Shown: piece after piece, positions 55,376-63,966 of the stretch | Layout: every line of letters starts with the position of its first letter | Position numbering within the stretch: position 1 is the stretch's first letter | DNA from: Propionicimonas paludicola | GTDB taxonomy: Bacteria > Actinomycetota > Actinomycetes > Propionibacteriales > Propionibacteriaceae | Direction: 5' to 3' | Length of the DNA: 64,000 bases | NCBI RefSeq assembly: GCF_002563675.1 | Contig: NZ_PDJC01000001.1 | Coordinates: forward strand, 2,418,001 to 2,482,000 | Notes under the pieces: model-generated | The model's input: only the letters and a program-made list of their open reading frames with translations | Database searches by the model: none | What the model was told of the DNA's origin: nothing | Translations under genes and position numbers: made by a program

Positions 55376-55442
55376 GCTGCCAGCAACCGTTCACTTTTGC
55401 GGCGGCGAAACTGACCAGTTTTCGAGCGGCACCGACAAGGGG

Positions 55443-56347
55443 TCGTTCGCTTGAGCCGGCTGGTTGGTCTGGCCGTCGAGACTAGCCCAGCCCCGGTCAT
55501 GGTTCGGGAGCGACCAGGCCGCGGAACCGCATGCGCTCGACGAGCTGCTCATGGGTGAGGACCGGCTTCACGTACACGTCGCCGCCACGCGCTCGAGGCG
55601 CGGATCGACGTGGTGACGCGGACATTCTGAGCGTGGGGCCCGGCCGTAGAAAATCCCCCTAGTGCGCATCGTGGAGAGGCGAGGGGGATCTGGTACCGCC
55701 GAGGCTAGCAACCGCGGCCGACGAACCGGAATGAATCGCGGCAGCCATTCTTGACCCCCCGGTTGGTCGTGGCCTCACCGGCCGCCACATCGAAGAATCC
55801 CTAGATCTTCTGGGGGGAGGTTGGGGGAGGTGCCTCTGACTATGGGTTCCACCCTGCTGGACGATCGGGACGCTGGTCGGGCGCGGTTTGGGGGGAGGTT
55901 GGGGGACGTGCCGTTGACAAGGACGTTCACCTGATCGGCACTGACACCGCGCCTGCCCTTCCCGGGGGTGGGGGGAGGTTGCTGTGGTGCCCTTCTCGTG
56001 TGCCTGCAAACGGTTGTCTACAGCCTCTGGGGGAACGTCGGGGAACGCGCTTCCCACAAGCACTGACCGCCTCGCCGTCGAGGCCCGAAGCCGGCGCTGG
56101 GGAGGCCAGGGGAACGTTTGTGGTAACGCCGGTCCGCTCTACTTCACAGGCGCGTCACAAGTGGTCCCGGCGCTCGCCCTGCCGAGCGGAGTCGAACTTC
56201 TCAAGGCTGGGCTGTCCGAAACGGGCCGGATTCGAGGCTTAAGGAAAGTGAACGGGTCCCGAACTGAGAACCAGAGAAGAAGTGGCCCGGCCGGCGTCCC
56301 GATCGGGGCCCGACGGGGCTTTGGGAAGGTGGAAGGAGGTATTGCGG
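55443..56347. other. Region between IS21 and relaxase with Abi fragment and G-rich repeats
   Basis: About 900 bp. A minus-strand frame at 55497-55625 encodes about 42 residues including YVKPVLTHEQLVERMRFRGL, resembling the start of Abi_2/AbiD-type phage-defence proteins, but it stops early and looks like a remnant. From 55812 to about 56132 G-rich repeats occur: GGGGGGAGGTTGGGGGAGGTGCC at 55812 (reported here as its motif GGGGGGAGGTT), and similar at 55890 and 55970, spacing 78-80 bp. Weaker versions (GGGGGAACGT, GGGGAACGT) lie at about 56029 and 56108. They precede the relaxase and could form an oriT. Confidence 0.5.
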
Positions 56348-59300
56348 GTGGCGATTGGTCTGCAGAAGTTGTCGGCCGGTTCGGGCTATGAGTACCTGAC
56401 CCGGCAGGTCGCTGCGCTGGACGTGACCGGCCGCGGCCACGTCAGTCTGGCCGACTACTACGCAGTCAAGGGTGAGGCTCCCGGCATCTGGTGGGGCTCC
56501 GGCCTAGATGCGGTCGGACTCACCGCCGGCGGGGAGGTGACCGCCGAGCAGATGAAGCTGCTGTTCGGCGCCGGCCTGAACCCGACCACCGGCGAGAAGC
56601 TCGGCAGGGCCTACTCGGTGTTCGCTGGTGAGCCGACCCCGTTCGAGACCGAACTCGGCAGCCGCCTGACCGCTTGGCAGCACACCCACGGCCTCGAACC
56701 TGCTGCGCCGATCCCACAGCAGGTTCGCTCCCAACTGCGGACGGAGCTGGGCCGGGAGTGGTTCCTGGCGGAGCGCGGCACCCTTCCGGAGGGGCCAAGG
56801 GAGCTGCACGCGTTCATCGCGAAAGCGATCTCCCATCCCCGAGTGCCGGTGGCCGGATTCGACCTCACCCTCTCCCCTCCCAAGTCCGTCTCGGCACTGT
56901 GGGCGGTCGCAGACCCGGAACTGGCATCCCGCTTGCGGGCGGTGCACGATCAGGCCGTCACCGACGCCCTGACGTATCTGGAGGGCCGGGCGTTGTTCAC
57001 CCGGCAGGGCACCGAGGGCGTCCGCCGATTGCCAGTCCGGGGGATGATCGCGGCCCGGTTCGTGCACCGCGACTCTCGGGCCGGCGATCCGGACCTGCAC
57101 ACCCATGTGGCGATCTCGAACAAGGTCCAAACCCTGCCCGGGGACTGGCTCGCTATCGACGCCAGCATCCTGTACGCGGCCAAGGTGACGATCTCCGAGG
57201 CCTACACCACCAGCCTGACCGCAGGCCTGCGCGACCTCGGCCTGGCCATGGAGCCGACCGGGCGGGACGGGCAGCGTCCGGTGTGGGAGATCGCCGGCCT
57301 CGAGCCTGGACTGTTGGCGCGGTGGTCGTCGCGGCGCCGGCGGATCACCGCCTACACCGGCGAGTTGGTCACCCGGTTCGAGGCCGAGCACGAACGGCTG
57401 CCCACAGCGGCGGAGAAGCTCGATCTCGCCCAGCAGGCCACCCTGGCAACCCGGCAGGCCAAACACGAGCCTCGCAGCGAAGCCGAACAGCGAGCGACCT
57501 GGCAGGCCCAGGCCGAACACACCCTCGGCCTCGGCGGCCTCCACCGCATGCTCACCGCCGTCCTGACCTCGGCACTGCCAGCCCCCGCGCCGGTGGTCGA
57601 TGACGGGTGGCTGGCCCGGACCGCGCAGCGGATCGTGACGATCGTCGAATCGGAGCGGTCGAGCTGGACCATCTGGAACGTGCGCTCCGAAGCGTTCCGG
57701 CAGGTCCGGGCCGCCGCTATCAGCTACGCACAGGCGGAACGGGTCGTCGACCAACTCACCTCCCGAGTGCTCGCACCGACCGTGTCTGTGCCGATCGCCA
57801 CCACCCGCACCCTGCCGGTCGAACCAGACCTGCTGCTCCGCCCCGACGGCACCCCCGTTTACGCGGAGCCTGATGGCACCCGCTACACGTCCCACCGCGT
57901 CCTGTGGGCCGAACGCCGCCTGGTCGACACCGCTGCACGCACCGGCGGACGGACCGCCGATCACAACTCCGTCACCCTCGCACTTCTGCAGTCGATGGCA
58001 AACCGGGAACCGCTCAACTCCACCCAACAGACTCTCGTCCGGGAGATGGCGACCTCCGGGCGGCGGCTCCAGTTGGCGATCGCCCCGGCCGGCACGGGGA
58101 AGACCACCGCCATGCGAGGGCTGGCGACCGCGTGGACCAATAGCGGTGGCAACGTGGTCAGTCTCGCCCCCTCGGCCGCTGCGGCTGAACAACTCCGCGG
58201 TCAACTCGGCCAGCACACCGTCGCCGACAACCTCGCCAAACTCGTCTGGGCGATCGGCCACCACGAACCCCTCGCCGACGCCATCGGCCCCGACACGCTC
58301 GTGATCATCGACGAGGCCGGCATGGCCGACACCCTGACGCTGGATCACGTCATCTCCTGGTGCCTGGACCGGGGGGCCTCAATCCGGCTCATCGGTGACG
58401 ACCAGCAGCTCGGCGCGATCGGTGCCGGCGGGGTGCTGCGCGACATCGCCACCAGCCACGGCGCCCTCCGCCTCGACGAAGTCCTCCGGTTCAGCGACCC
58501 TGCCGAAGCAGACGCCAGCCTCGCGTTGCGGAGCGGGGACGTGGGAGCGATTGGCTACTACCTCGAACACGGCCGCGTCCACGCTGTCGACCCCGACACC
58601 GCAACGAGCGACATCCTCGCTGCCTGGCAAGCCGACAAGGACGCCGGGCTGGACGCGCTCATGCTCGCCCCCACCCGCGAACTGGTCGCCCAACTCAACG
58701 CCGCCGCTCGCGCCGCCCGAATCGCCGGCCACCGCGCCGGGCGCACAACCGACCTGTCCGACGGCAACCAGGCCTCGGTCGGGGACATCATCTTGACCCG
58801 ACGCAACAACCGGACGCTCAACACCGGAGAGACCGCCTGGGTCCGCAACGGCGACCGGTGGACCGTCACCGCCATCCACCGCGACGGATCAATCGACGTC
58901 CAGCACCTGCGCAACCACAACCAGCTCACCCTGCCCGCCGACTACGTCGCCGAGAGCGTCGAACTCGGCTACGCAACCACCATCCACACCGCCCAAGGCA
59001 TCACCGCCGACACCTGCCACGGACTCCTCACCGGCCAGGAATCCCGACAGCTCGCCTACACCATGCTCAGCCGCGGCCGGGCAGCCAACCACGCCTGGCT
59101 CATGGTCAACCCTGCCGAACACCACCTGGCCCCGGTCGCGCAGGCCCTCGTCGAGCCGCACACCGCCGTCGAGATCCTCGAGGCCATCATCGAATGCGAC
59201 CAGGCGCCCGCCTCGGCCACCACGCTCTTGGCCCAGGCCGACGACCCCTCCCGACTCCTCCGCCCCGCCGTCACCTGCTACCTCGACGCGATCACCTTCG

Positions 59301-60193
59301 CTGCCGAGCACCACCTGCCCGACGAGACGAAGCAGGTCATCGACTGGGTCGGCGAACGATACGGCCTCACCGAGGCTGCTGCCTGGCCGGCCTTACGCGG
59401 CCAGTTGATGCTCATCGCGGCCAACGACCACAAGCCGGTGGCCGTGCTCAGCCAGGCGGTAGCCCTCGGCGGGCTCGACGACGCCCACGACCGGGCCGCC
59501 GTCCTGTGCTGGCGAATCGACCTCACTCAAGCCTCGAACGGCCGAACCCGCGGACCCCTGCCCTGGCTGCCAGGCATCCCCACCCAGCTCCTCGACGACC
59601 CCGAATGGAAGACCTACCTCAGCGCCCGCTTCACCCTCACCCGCAAGCTCGGCGAAGAAGTCCATGAGGCGGCTTGCAGCGCCGAGGACACGCCGCGCTG
59701 GGCCGAGCAGCTCCCCGGCCTCGACCCCAAACTCGTCGCCGACATCCAGCTATGGCGGGCAGCCCGCCAGATCCCCGACCACGACCTGCGGCCCACCGGG
59801 CCCACCAGCAGCAGCCCCGCCGAGCGGCGCATCCAGCGTGACCTCGACCACCAGCTCGAACACGCGCAAGCAGGCATCCGTGAATGGGCACCCCGCATCG
59901 CCCAGGCCGCACCAGCCACCGCCGGCGACCCGCGCCTGTCCGTCCTCGCCGCCCGCCTCGCCCGGCTCAGCAACCGCGGACACGACGCAACCGACCTCCT
60001 GCAACGGGCCGCCGTTCAGGGCACACTGCCTGACGACCACCCCGCCGACGCCCTCAACTACCGAATCACCGGGCTCATCAAGACCCAACGCGAAGCCGAG
60101 AGCAGAGTCTGGGAGACCATCACCCCCACCGCTCCCCGGCCCTATCCCGAACACCCGCGATCCCACAGCCCCGACCGCGGCATCAGCATCTGA
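56348..60193 (+). CDS. MobF-family conjugative relaxase/helicase (TraA/TrwC-like)
   Basis: Initiates transfer by nicking DNA at oriT and unwinding it. Length 1281 residues. The N-terminal relaxase has the catalytic tyrosine region SAGSGYEYLTRQV, FDLTLSPPKSVSALW, HRDSRAGDPDLHTHVAISN (three-histidine metal site). The C-terminal RecD-like helicase has Walker A APAGTGKTTAM, Walker B VIIDEAGMAD, and TIHTAQGITADTCHG. GTG 56348 lies eight bases after AGGAGG; longer frames start in non-coding sequence. No VirB/VirD4-type genes are visible, so transfer would use other machinery or genes beyond the window. Confidence 0.94.
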   Translation: MAIGLQKLSAGSGYEYLTRQVAALDVTGRGHVSLADYYAVKGEAPGIWWGSGLDAVGLTAGGEVTAEQMKLLFGAGLNPTTGEKLGRAYSVFAGEPTPFETELGSRLTAWQHTHGLEPAAPIPQQVRSQLRTELGREWFLAERGTLPEGPRELHAFIAKAISHPRVPVAGFDLTLSPPKSVSALWAVADPELASRLRAVHDQAVTDALTYLEGRALFTRQGTEGVRRLPVRGMIAARFVHRDSRAGDPDLHTHVAISNKVQTLPGDWLAIDASILYAAKVTISEAYTTSLTAGLRDLGLAMEPTGRDGQRPVWEIAGLEPGLLARWSSRRRRITAYTGELVTRFEAEHERLPTAAEKLDLAQQATLATRQAKHEPRSEAEQRATWQAQAEHTLGLGGLHRMLTAVLTSALPAPAPVVDDGWLARTAQRIVTIVESERSSWTIWNVRSEAFRQVRAAAISYAQAERVVDQLTSRVLAPTVSVPIATTRTLPVEPDLLLRPDGTPVYAEPDGTRYTSHRVLWAERRLVDTAARTGGRTADHNSVTLALLQSMANREPLNSTQQTLVREMATSGRRLQLAIAPAGTGKTTAMRGLATAWTNSGGNVVSLAPSAAAAEQLRGQLGQHTVADNLAKLVWAIGHHEPLADAIGPDTLVIIDEAGMADTLTLDHVISWCLDRGASIRLIGDDQQLGAIGAGGVLRDIATSHGALRLDEVLRFSDPAEADASLALRSGDVGAIGYYLEHGRVHAVDPDTATSDILAAWQADKDAGLDALMLAPTRELVAQLNAAARAARIAGHRAGRTTDLSDGNQASVGDIILTRRNNRTLNTGETAWVRNGDRWTVTAIHRDGSIDVQHLRNHNQLTLPADYVAESVELGYATTIHTAQGITADTCHGLLTGQESRQLAYTMLSRGRAANHAWLMVNPAEHHLAPVAQALVEPHTAVEILEAIIECDQAPASATTLLAQADDPSRLLRPAVTCYLDAITFAAEHHLPDETKQVIDWVGERYGLTEAAAWPALRGQLMLIAANDHKPVAVLSQAVALGGLDDAHDRAAVLCWRIDLTQASNGRTRGPLPWLPGIPTQLLDDPEWKTYLSARFTLTRKLGEEVHEAACSAEDTPRWAEQLPGLDPKLVADIQLWRAARQIPDHDLRPTGPTSSSPAERRIQRDLDHQLEHAQAGIREWAPRIAQAAPATAGDPRLSVLAARLARLSNRGHDATDLLQRAAVQGTLPDDHPADALNYRITGLIKTQREAESRVWETITPTAPRPYPEHPRSHSPDRGISI

Positions 60194-60214
60194 TACCCGA
60201 TGGAGAGGAACAGA

Positions 60215-60448
60215 ATGGCCAGCGATCCTGCCGAATGGAGCCAATCAGTCCCAGAATGGCTCTCCCTCCAACAAGCCGCCCTCGTCTACGGGATCAGCGT
60301 CGACACGCTGCGGCGCCGCATCGCAACTGGGGTGCTCCCGGCGTCCCGAATCGGTGCCCGCATCATCCGCGTCCGGGCCGTCGATCTCGACAGGGTCTGC
60401 CGTCCGATCGTGGTCGTTCAACGAGCCATTCATCGGCGTCGAGCGTGA
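60215..60448 (+). CDS. Excisionase-like helix-turn-helix protein
   Basis: DNA-binding protein of 77 residues: WLSLQQAALVYGISVDTLRRRIATGVLPASRIG, then IIRVRAVDLDRV, the excisionase/MerR-like fold of phage and integrative-element Xis proteins. ATG 60215 follows GAGAGG and lies 22 bp after the relaxase stop. It may guide the integrase at 62.7 kb to excise the element. Confidence 0.85.
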   Translation: MASDPAEWSQSVPEWLSLQQAALVYGISVDTLRRRIATGVLPASRIGARIIRVRAVDLDRVCRPIVVVQRAIHRRRA

Positions 60449-60574
60449 TGGGAGCTTCGCCATCGGGGCACTTCCCGAGGTGTGCCGCAACGATCGGTCA
60501 GGTACCGAGGGATTGCTAGGCGACCCCTCGCAAGTTATCTTGGAGCGCCCCGCCGAGTACCTCAGGTGATGACG

Positions 60575-60844
60575 ATGCCTCGCACACTCGACCAGATCCT
60601 CCAGCACGCAGATGACCTTGCGGCCCGGTTCAAGGGCTACGAGCCCGACCCCGCACATGAGCTCGACCCCGGCGCCATAGCGCTGCTGCGCGCCGCGATC
60701 CAGGAGCGGTCCGACGCCGAGCGCCACGTCGTGGAAGCAATCAGGGCAGCGCGTGTTGCTGGCATGCCCTGGTCCGCCATCGGGCTCTTCGTTGGCACCT
60801 CGGGTGAGGCGGCCCGTCAGCGCTACAGGAACGAAGTCGCTTGA
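60575..60844 (+). CDS. Small protein with C-terminal HTH-like motif
   Basis: Protein of about 89 residues (MPRTLDQILQHADDLAARF at the start). Charged and helical, ending AGMPWSAIGLFVGTSGEAARQRY, a helix-turn-helix-like pattern (WSAIG-x3-GTS). I do not recognise a named family; similar small proteins lie in actinobacterial mobile elements. ATG 60575 has AGGTGA just upstream; ATG 60569 is an alternative. Confidence 0.6.
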   Translation: MPRTLDQILQHADDLAARFKGYEPDPAHELDPGAIALLRAAIQERSDAERHVVEAIRAARVAGMPWSAIGLFVGTSGEAARQRYRNEVA

Positions 60845-60877
60845 CCTATCGGCCCCGGGCCCTGGAGGCGTCGTGCG

Positions 60878-60936
60878 CGCAAGTGTGATACCGGGGCGAA
60901 CGCAAGTGTGATACCCGAGCGAACGCAAATGTCATG
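60878..60936. repeat. 23-bp tandem direct repeat
   Basis: Two full units (60878-60900 and 60901-60923), both beginning CGCAAGTGTGATACC, and a partial third (CGCAAATGTCATG, 60924-60936). They occupy the gap between the small HTH gene and the convergent Schlafen-type gene. The rest of this 200-bp gap shows nothing else. Confidence 0.7.
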
Positions 60937-61046
60937 TTCAGCTGCACACCGGCGATGAGAGCCATCATCGAGGTCATGGTCGCGCAGCAACCATCGGCGA
61001 CGTGCTGATAGGCACGCGGCCTTGCCCGAAGAACCGCATCCGCGCA

Positions 61047-62480
61047 TCAGCTCCCTTCGGCGAGTGTCCAGCGAGCTCGCGGGTCCTTAGAGGACTTGCC
61101 GTGCCAGACGATGAGGCCCTCCTCACGCAAGGCCTTCAGGCGGGCATTTGCGGCAGGGCGGCTCAGCCCGGCAGCCTCGGCGACTTCCCCTGAACCCAGT
61201 CCGGCGACTCCAGCGGTTCGGAGTGCGTCCAGGATCTGCTGCGATCCCTTGGGGAGGCGCGCGGCCTGGGTAGCAGGCAGACGGGGCAGCGCGGCGAGAG
61301 TCAGTCGGACACTGCCGGCTGTTTGGCGGTAGGCGGGATCCCGCAGGCCGACAATTCGCATCTCGTCGAACATTCGCTTGATGCCCTCCCCCAGTTCCTG
61401 GCCGATTCGAAGGTCCGCACAAACCCGAGCGATTCGTGGGTTGCGGGCGAACCGCGGGATCTCCAGCGGGAGTGCCGGGTTGGCCAGGCCCGGGAAGCGT
61501 CCCGGGCTTTCGATTTCGACCCGGTCGGGGTAGATCTCGACCCGGATGTGGTCGCCGGAGAGGCTGTATGAACGATGGATTGCGGCGTTGACCACTCCTT
61601 CGAGCCAAGCCTCACGCGGGACGATCGGACGGGCCTCGAAAAGCCCGCTCTCGGCCAGTGCTCGACGCTTGGGGATCAGGCTACTGATCACCCGATCGGC
61701 CTCCTGGATAGCGCGCGGGATTGGCCCCTCAATCCGGATGTCAGAGCCTTCCTCCACCCCCAGCCGGGCGCCCGTGCCGCGCTCCGGAGTGAGGAAACGA
61801 ATCACGCGAATGTACGCCTCAGGGAACAGGTCCTGCGGACGCGGGGCGAACAGCAGATAGCCCGCATTGGTGAGTTCGTCCTTCGGCGTGAGCAGACTCC
61901 GGGCGCGGAACAGCTTGAGATCACTGGAAGCACCGACACGCGACCGGTAGTTCTGCACGAGCTTCCTGTCCAGATCCGCGATCCGCACACCGGGGACGGG
62001 TCTGCCGTCGTACTGGCCCTGCCCCTTGTCGAACTCCAGTTCTTGACGGGCTGCGAACCCGAGCTTGCGCGACTCGTCCCCAACCCGCAGGTACACATCG
62101 CCGGCGCGGGTCTCGTGGACCAGTTCACCGGGATCAACACGGATCACGAGGAGTGCGTCCACTTCACCTGCGTCGTTGATGCAGCCGACCTGCTCCACGT
62201 GCGCTCGCACAGGAGGGACGGTGAAGTCCAGGGCCGCTTGCCGGATGGCGTTCTGTTTCGACGCGTGGGATCGAATCCCTTCCACTCGCCCGTCAGACAG
62301 TCCGATCACGATGACCCCGCCCTCTGCGTTGGCGAAGGCGGTGAGCGGCCTGTCGAGGTCCTGCGCCCGGACGCGAATCGACTTGCGATCGAACCACTGG
62401 TCCTCCGGCAACGCCAAGAGGCGCCGGCCAACGTCCGACCGATCAGCCGCGAGCGCCGCATCCACCTGGTTCGCCGTCAT
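61047..62480 (-). CDS. Schlafen/AlbA_2-type ATP-binding protein with winged helix
   Basis: Protein of 477 residues. The N-terminal AlbA_2/Schlafen domain (about 20-140) includes WFDRKSIRV and LTAFANAEGGVIVIGLSDG. A central region with NAAIHRSYSLSGDHIRVEIYPDRVEIESPG and GQELGEGIKRMFDEM is the HATPase_c_4 module usual in this family. The last 65 residues form a winged helix (GEVAEAAGLSRPAANARLKALREEGLI). Such proteins are common on mobile elements and probably act as transcription regulators or DNA-associated defence factors. ATG 62480 sits beside repeats of CAAGTAG that may be its operators. Confidence 0.9.
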   Translation of the reverse strand: MTANQVDAALAADRSDVGRRLLALPEDQWFDRKSIRVRAQDLDRPLTAFANAEGGVIVIGLSDGRVEGIRSHASKQNAIRQAALDFTVPPVRAHVEQVGCINDAGEVDALLVIRVDPGELVHETRAGDVYLRVGDESRKLGFAARQELEFDKGQGQYDGRPVPGVRIADLDRKLVQNYRSRVGASSDLKLFRARSLLTPKDELTNAGYLLFAPRPQDLFPEAYIRVIRFLTPERGTGARLGVEEGSDIRIEGPIPRAIQEADRVISSLIPKRRALAESGLFEARPIVPREAWLEGVVNAAIHRSYSLSGDHIRVEIYPDRVEIESPGRFPGLANPALPLEIPRFARNPRIARVCADLRIGQELGEGIKRMFDEMRIVGLRDPAYRQTAGSVRLTLAALPRLPATQAARLPKGSQQILDALRTAGVAGLGSGEVAEAAGLSRPAANARLKALREEGLIVWHGKSSKDPRARWTLAEGS

Positions 62481-62571
62481 GGCTCTACTTTAAACTTCTT
62501 CATGTTCCATGCAAGTAGCCGCGCGGCCTCGCGCGCCGAGCCCCCCAGCCGCCCAGCCGCCCAGCGACATC

Positions 62572-62610
62572 GCTACTTGAAACTCCGGGCTTCAAGTAGC
62601 TTTCAAGTAG
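62572..62610. repeat. Inverted and direct CAAGTAG repeats
   Basis: Perfect 10-bp arms GCTACTTGAA (62572-62581) and TTCAAGTAGC (62591-62600) with a 9-nt loop, plus another TTCAAGTAG (62602-62610). GCAAGTAGC also occurs at about 62512. In RNA the dyad would be a good terminator for the integrase gene, whose 3' end lies 55 bp away; as DNA it could be an operator for the Schlafen-type protein. Confidence 0.6.
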
Positions 62611-62664
62611 AGCCCGACTGATCGCAGGCCACGTCAAGAACCTCCAGCGCGCTTCGGGCGGGGG

Positions 62665-63939
62665 CTACGTCTCGGCTCGCGGGCCGTCGATACCCGTGGA
62701 CTGAACGACTCCGGGCTCTGCGAGCAGCGCCATGCGGTCGGCGATGATCCGGTCGCGGCCCTCGGCGACGTGCTGGTAGACCAGCGCAGCCTTCGCCGTG
62801 GAGTGCCCCATGCGCGCCATCAGCTCCGCGAGAGTGGCGCCGGCCTGCGCGGCCATGGTCGCCGCGCTGTGCCGAAGGTCGTGGAAGCGCAGGTCCGGCC
62901 GTCCGGCCACCTGACGAGCCCTGTGGTAGGTCTTGCTGAGCGTGTTCACGTGCAGGTGGCCCGTCTTGGTCGCGTTCGGGAACAGCAGCCCGTCCGGGCC
63001 GGGCATGGCGTGCTCGGCGAGATGCCGCTTCAGGGCCGGACGCAGGTTCGGCGGGAGTGCGATCGTGCGGACGCCCGCTCGGGACTTGGGTGTGCCGACC
63101 GTCGCCTCGCCCTTGCGCCACACGACGGCGCGTTCGACCCGAACCGACATCGAGGCCAGGTCGAGGTCCTTGCGTCGCAGCTCGCTCACCTCGCCCCAGC
63201 GGAGGCCGCACCAAGCCGACAGCAGGATCAGCGCCTGGTACTTGTCGGGCATGTTCTCCACGATGATGGCGATCTGCTGAGGCGTGGCCGGCTTCGGCTC
63301 GAAGGTGCGGTGAAGGACCGTCGGATGCTCCACCTTGCATGGGGAGTCCGGAATCAGCGGACGGCGGCCCGTGCTGGCGCTGCGCATGATGGTCGACAGC
63401 AGCGAGTAGGCGTGTGCCCGCCGGGTCGGAGCGGCGGGCAGCAGCATCGCGTACCAGTCGTCGATGTCGTCGGCGGTGATGTCGGCCAGGTGCCTGTCGC
63501 CCAGGGTGGGCAGGATCTGCTTGTCGAGCAGGATGCGGTAGAGGTCCTTCGTCCGGGGCTTGAGCGGCTGGCCGTCCCGGGTGCGTCGGCGCTCGAGCCA
63601 GATCTCGGAGTAGTCGCGCAGTGTCGGGGTCTCGGCCGGCTGCGGGTCGGGCGGACGCCAGCGATGCTCCTCCAGTTCGGCCCGGCGCATCGACAGCCAC
63701 GCGTCGGCGTCGCCCTTGGTCTCGAACGTCACCGGGGCCAGATAGCGCTCCCCGTTCTCGCCGAGATAGCTGGCCTGGTAGCGGCCCGACCGCTGCTTCG
63801 CGATCTTTCCGAAGGCCCGCCGGCGTCGGGTCGACCTGGTCCGAGTGGACGGCCGCGGAGCCGAACCGGTGCGCGCGGGCGTACCCGCAGCCCCGTCCAC
63901 CAGTCGGAGATTGGTCACCCTGTCACCCTGCCCTTGCAT
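62665..63939 (-). CDS. int: Tyrosine-family site-specific integrase
   Basis: Recombinase of 424 residues that integrates and excises the element. A basic, Arg-rich N terminus and arm-binding and SAM-like core-binding domains (about 45-190) precede the catalytic domain with Arg in CGLRWGEV (about 244), HDLRHSA (about 353), MGHST and the nucleophile tyrosine in ALVYQHV (about 388). ATG 63939. Repeats with the sequence GCATCCTAAC directly upstream match those beside tRNA-Pro, supporting attachment there. Confidence 0.94.
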   Translation of the reverse strand: MQGQGDRVTNLRLVDGAAGTPARTGSAPRPSTRTRSTRRRRAFGKIAKQRSGRYQASYLGENGERYLAPVTFETKGDADAWLSMRRAELEEHRWRPPDPQPAETPTLRDYSEIWLERRRTRDGQPLKPRTKDLYRILLDKQILPTLGDRHLADITADDIDDWYAMLLPAAPTRRAHAYSLLSTIMRSASTGRRPLIPDSPCKVEHPTVLHRTFEPKPATPQQIAIIVENMPDKYQALILLSAWCGLRWGEVSELRRKDLDLASMSVRVERAVVWRKGEATVGTPKSRAGVRTIALPPNLRPALKRHLAEHAMPGPDGLLFPNATKTGHLHVNTLSKTYHRARQVAGRPDLRFHDLRHSAATMAAQAGATLAELMARMGHSTAKAALVYQHVAEGRDRIIADRMALLAEPGVVQSTGIDGPRAET

Positions 63940-63946
63940 CTCACCT

Positions 63947-63966
63947 GCATCCTAACGCATCCTAAC
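63947..63966 (+). repeat. Right pair of GCATCCTAAC repeats (integrase arm sites)
   Basis: Two abutting 10-mers, GCATCCTAAC at 63947-63956 and 63957-63966, 8 bp from the integrase start, in the same orientation as the pair beside tRNA-Pro. Confidence 0.7.

Larger units (their letters stand above)
52008..55437 (+). mobile_element. IS21-family element (contains nested IS30)
   Basis: Ends TGTCGG (52008) and CCGACA (55437) form imperfect terminal inverted repeats matching at 30 of the first 35 positions. The target duplication AGGGG flanks it exactly (52003-52007 and 55438-55442). It carries istA and istB. The left terminal repeat is interrupted after position 52043 by an IS30-family element; the sequence resumes at 53339 with the GAAAAGTGAAC motif also seen in the right end. 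Without the guest it would be about 2135 bp. Confidence 0.9.

Noticed and set aside
55812-56132. CRISPR array
   Set aside because: Repeats are G-rich, degenerate, and unevenly spaced, with no cas genes and no constant repeat length. No CRISPR was seen anywhere in the window.
61575-62621. Plus-strand frame opposite the Schlafen-type gene
   Set aside because: Contains no motif, while the minus strand shows AlbA_2, HATPase_c_4 and winged-helix features.
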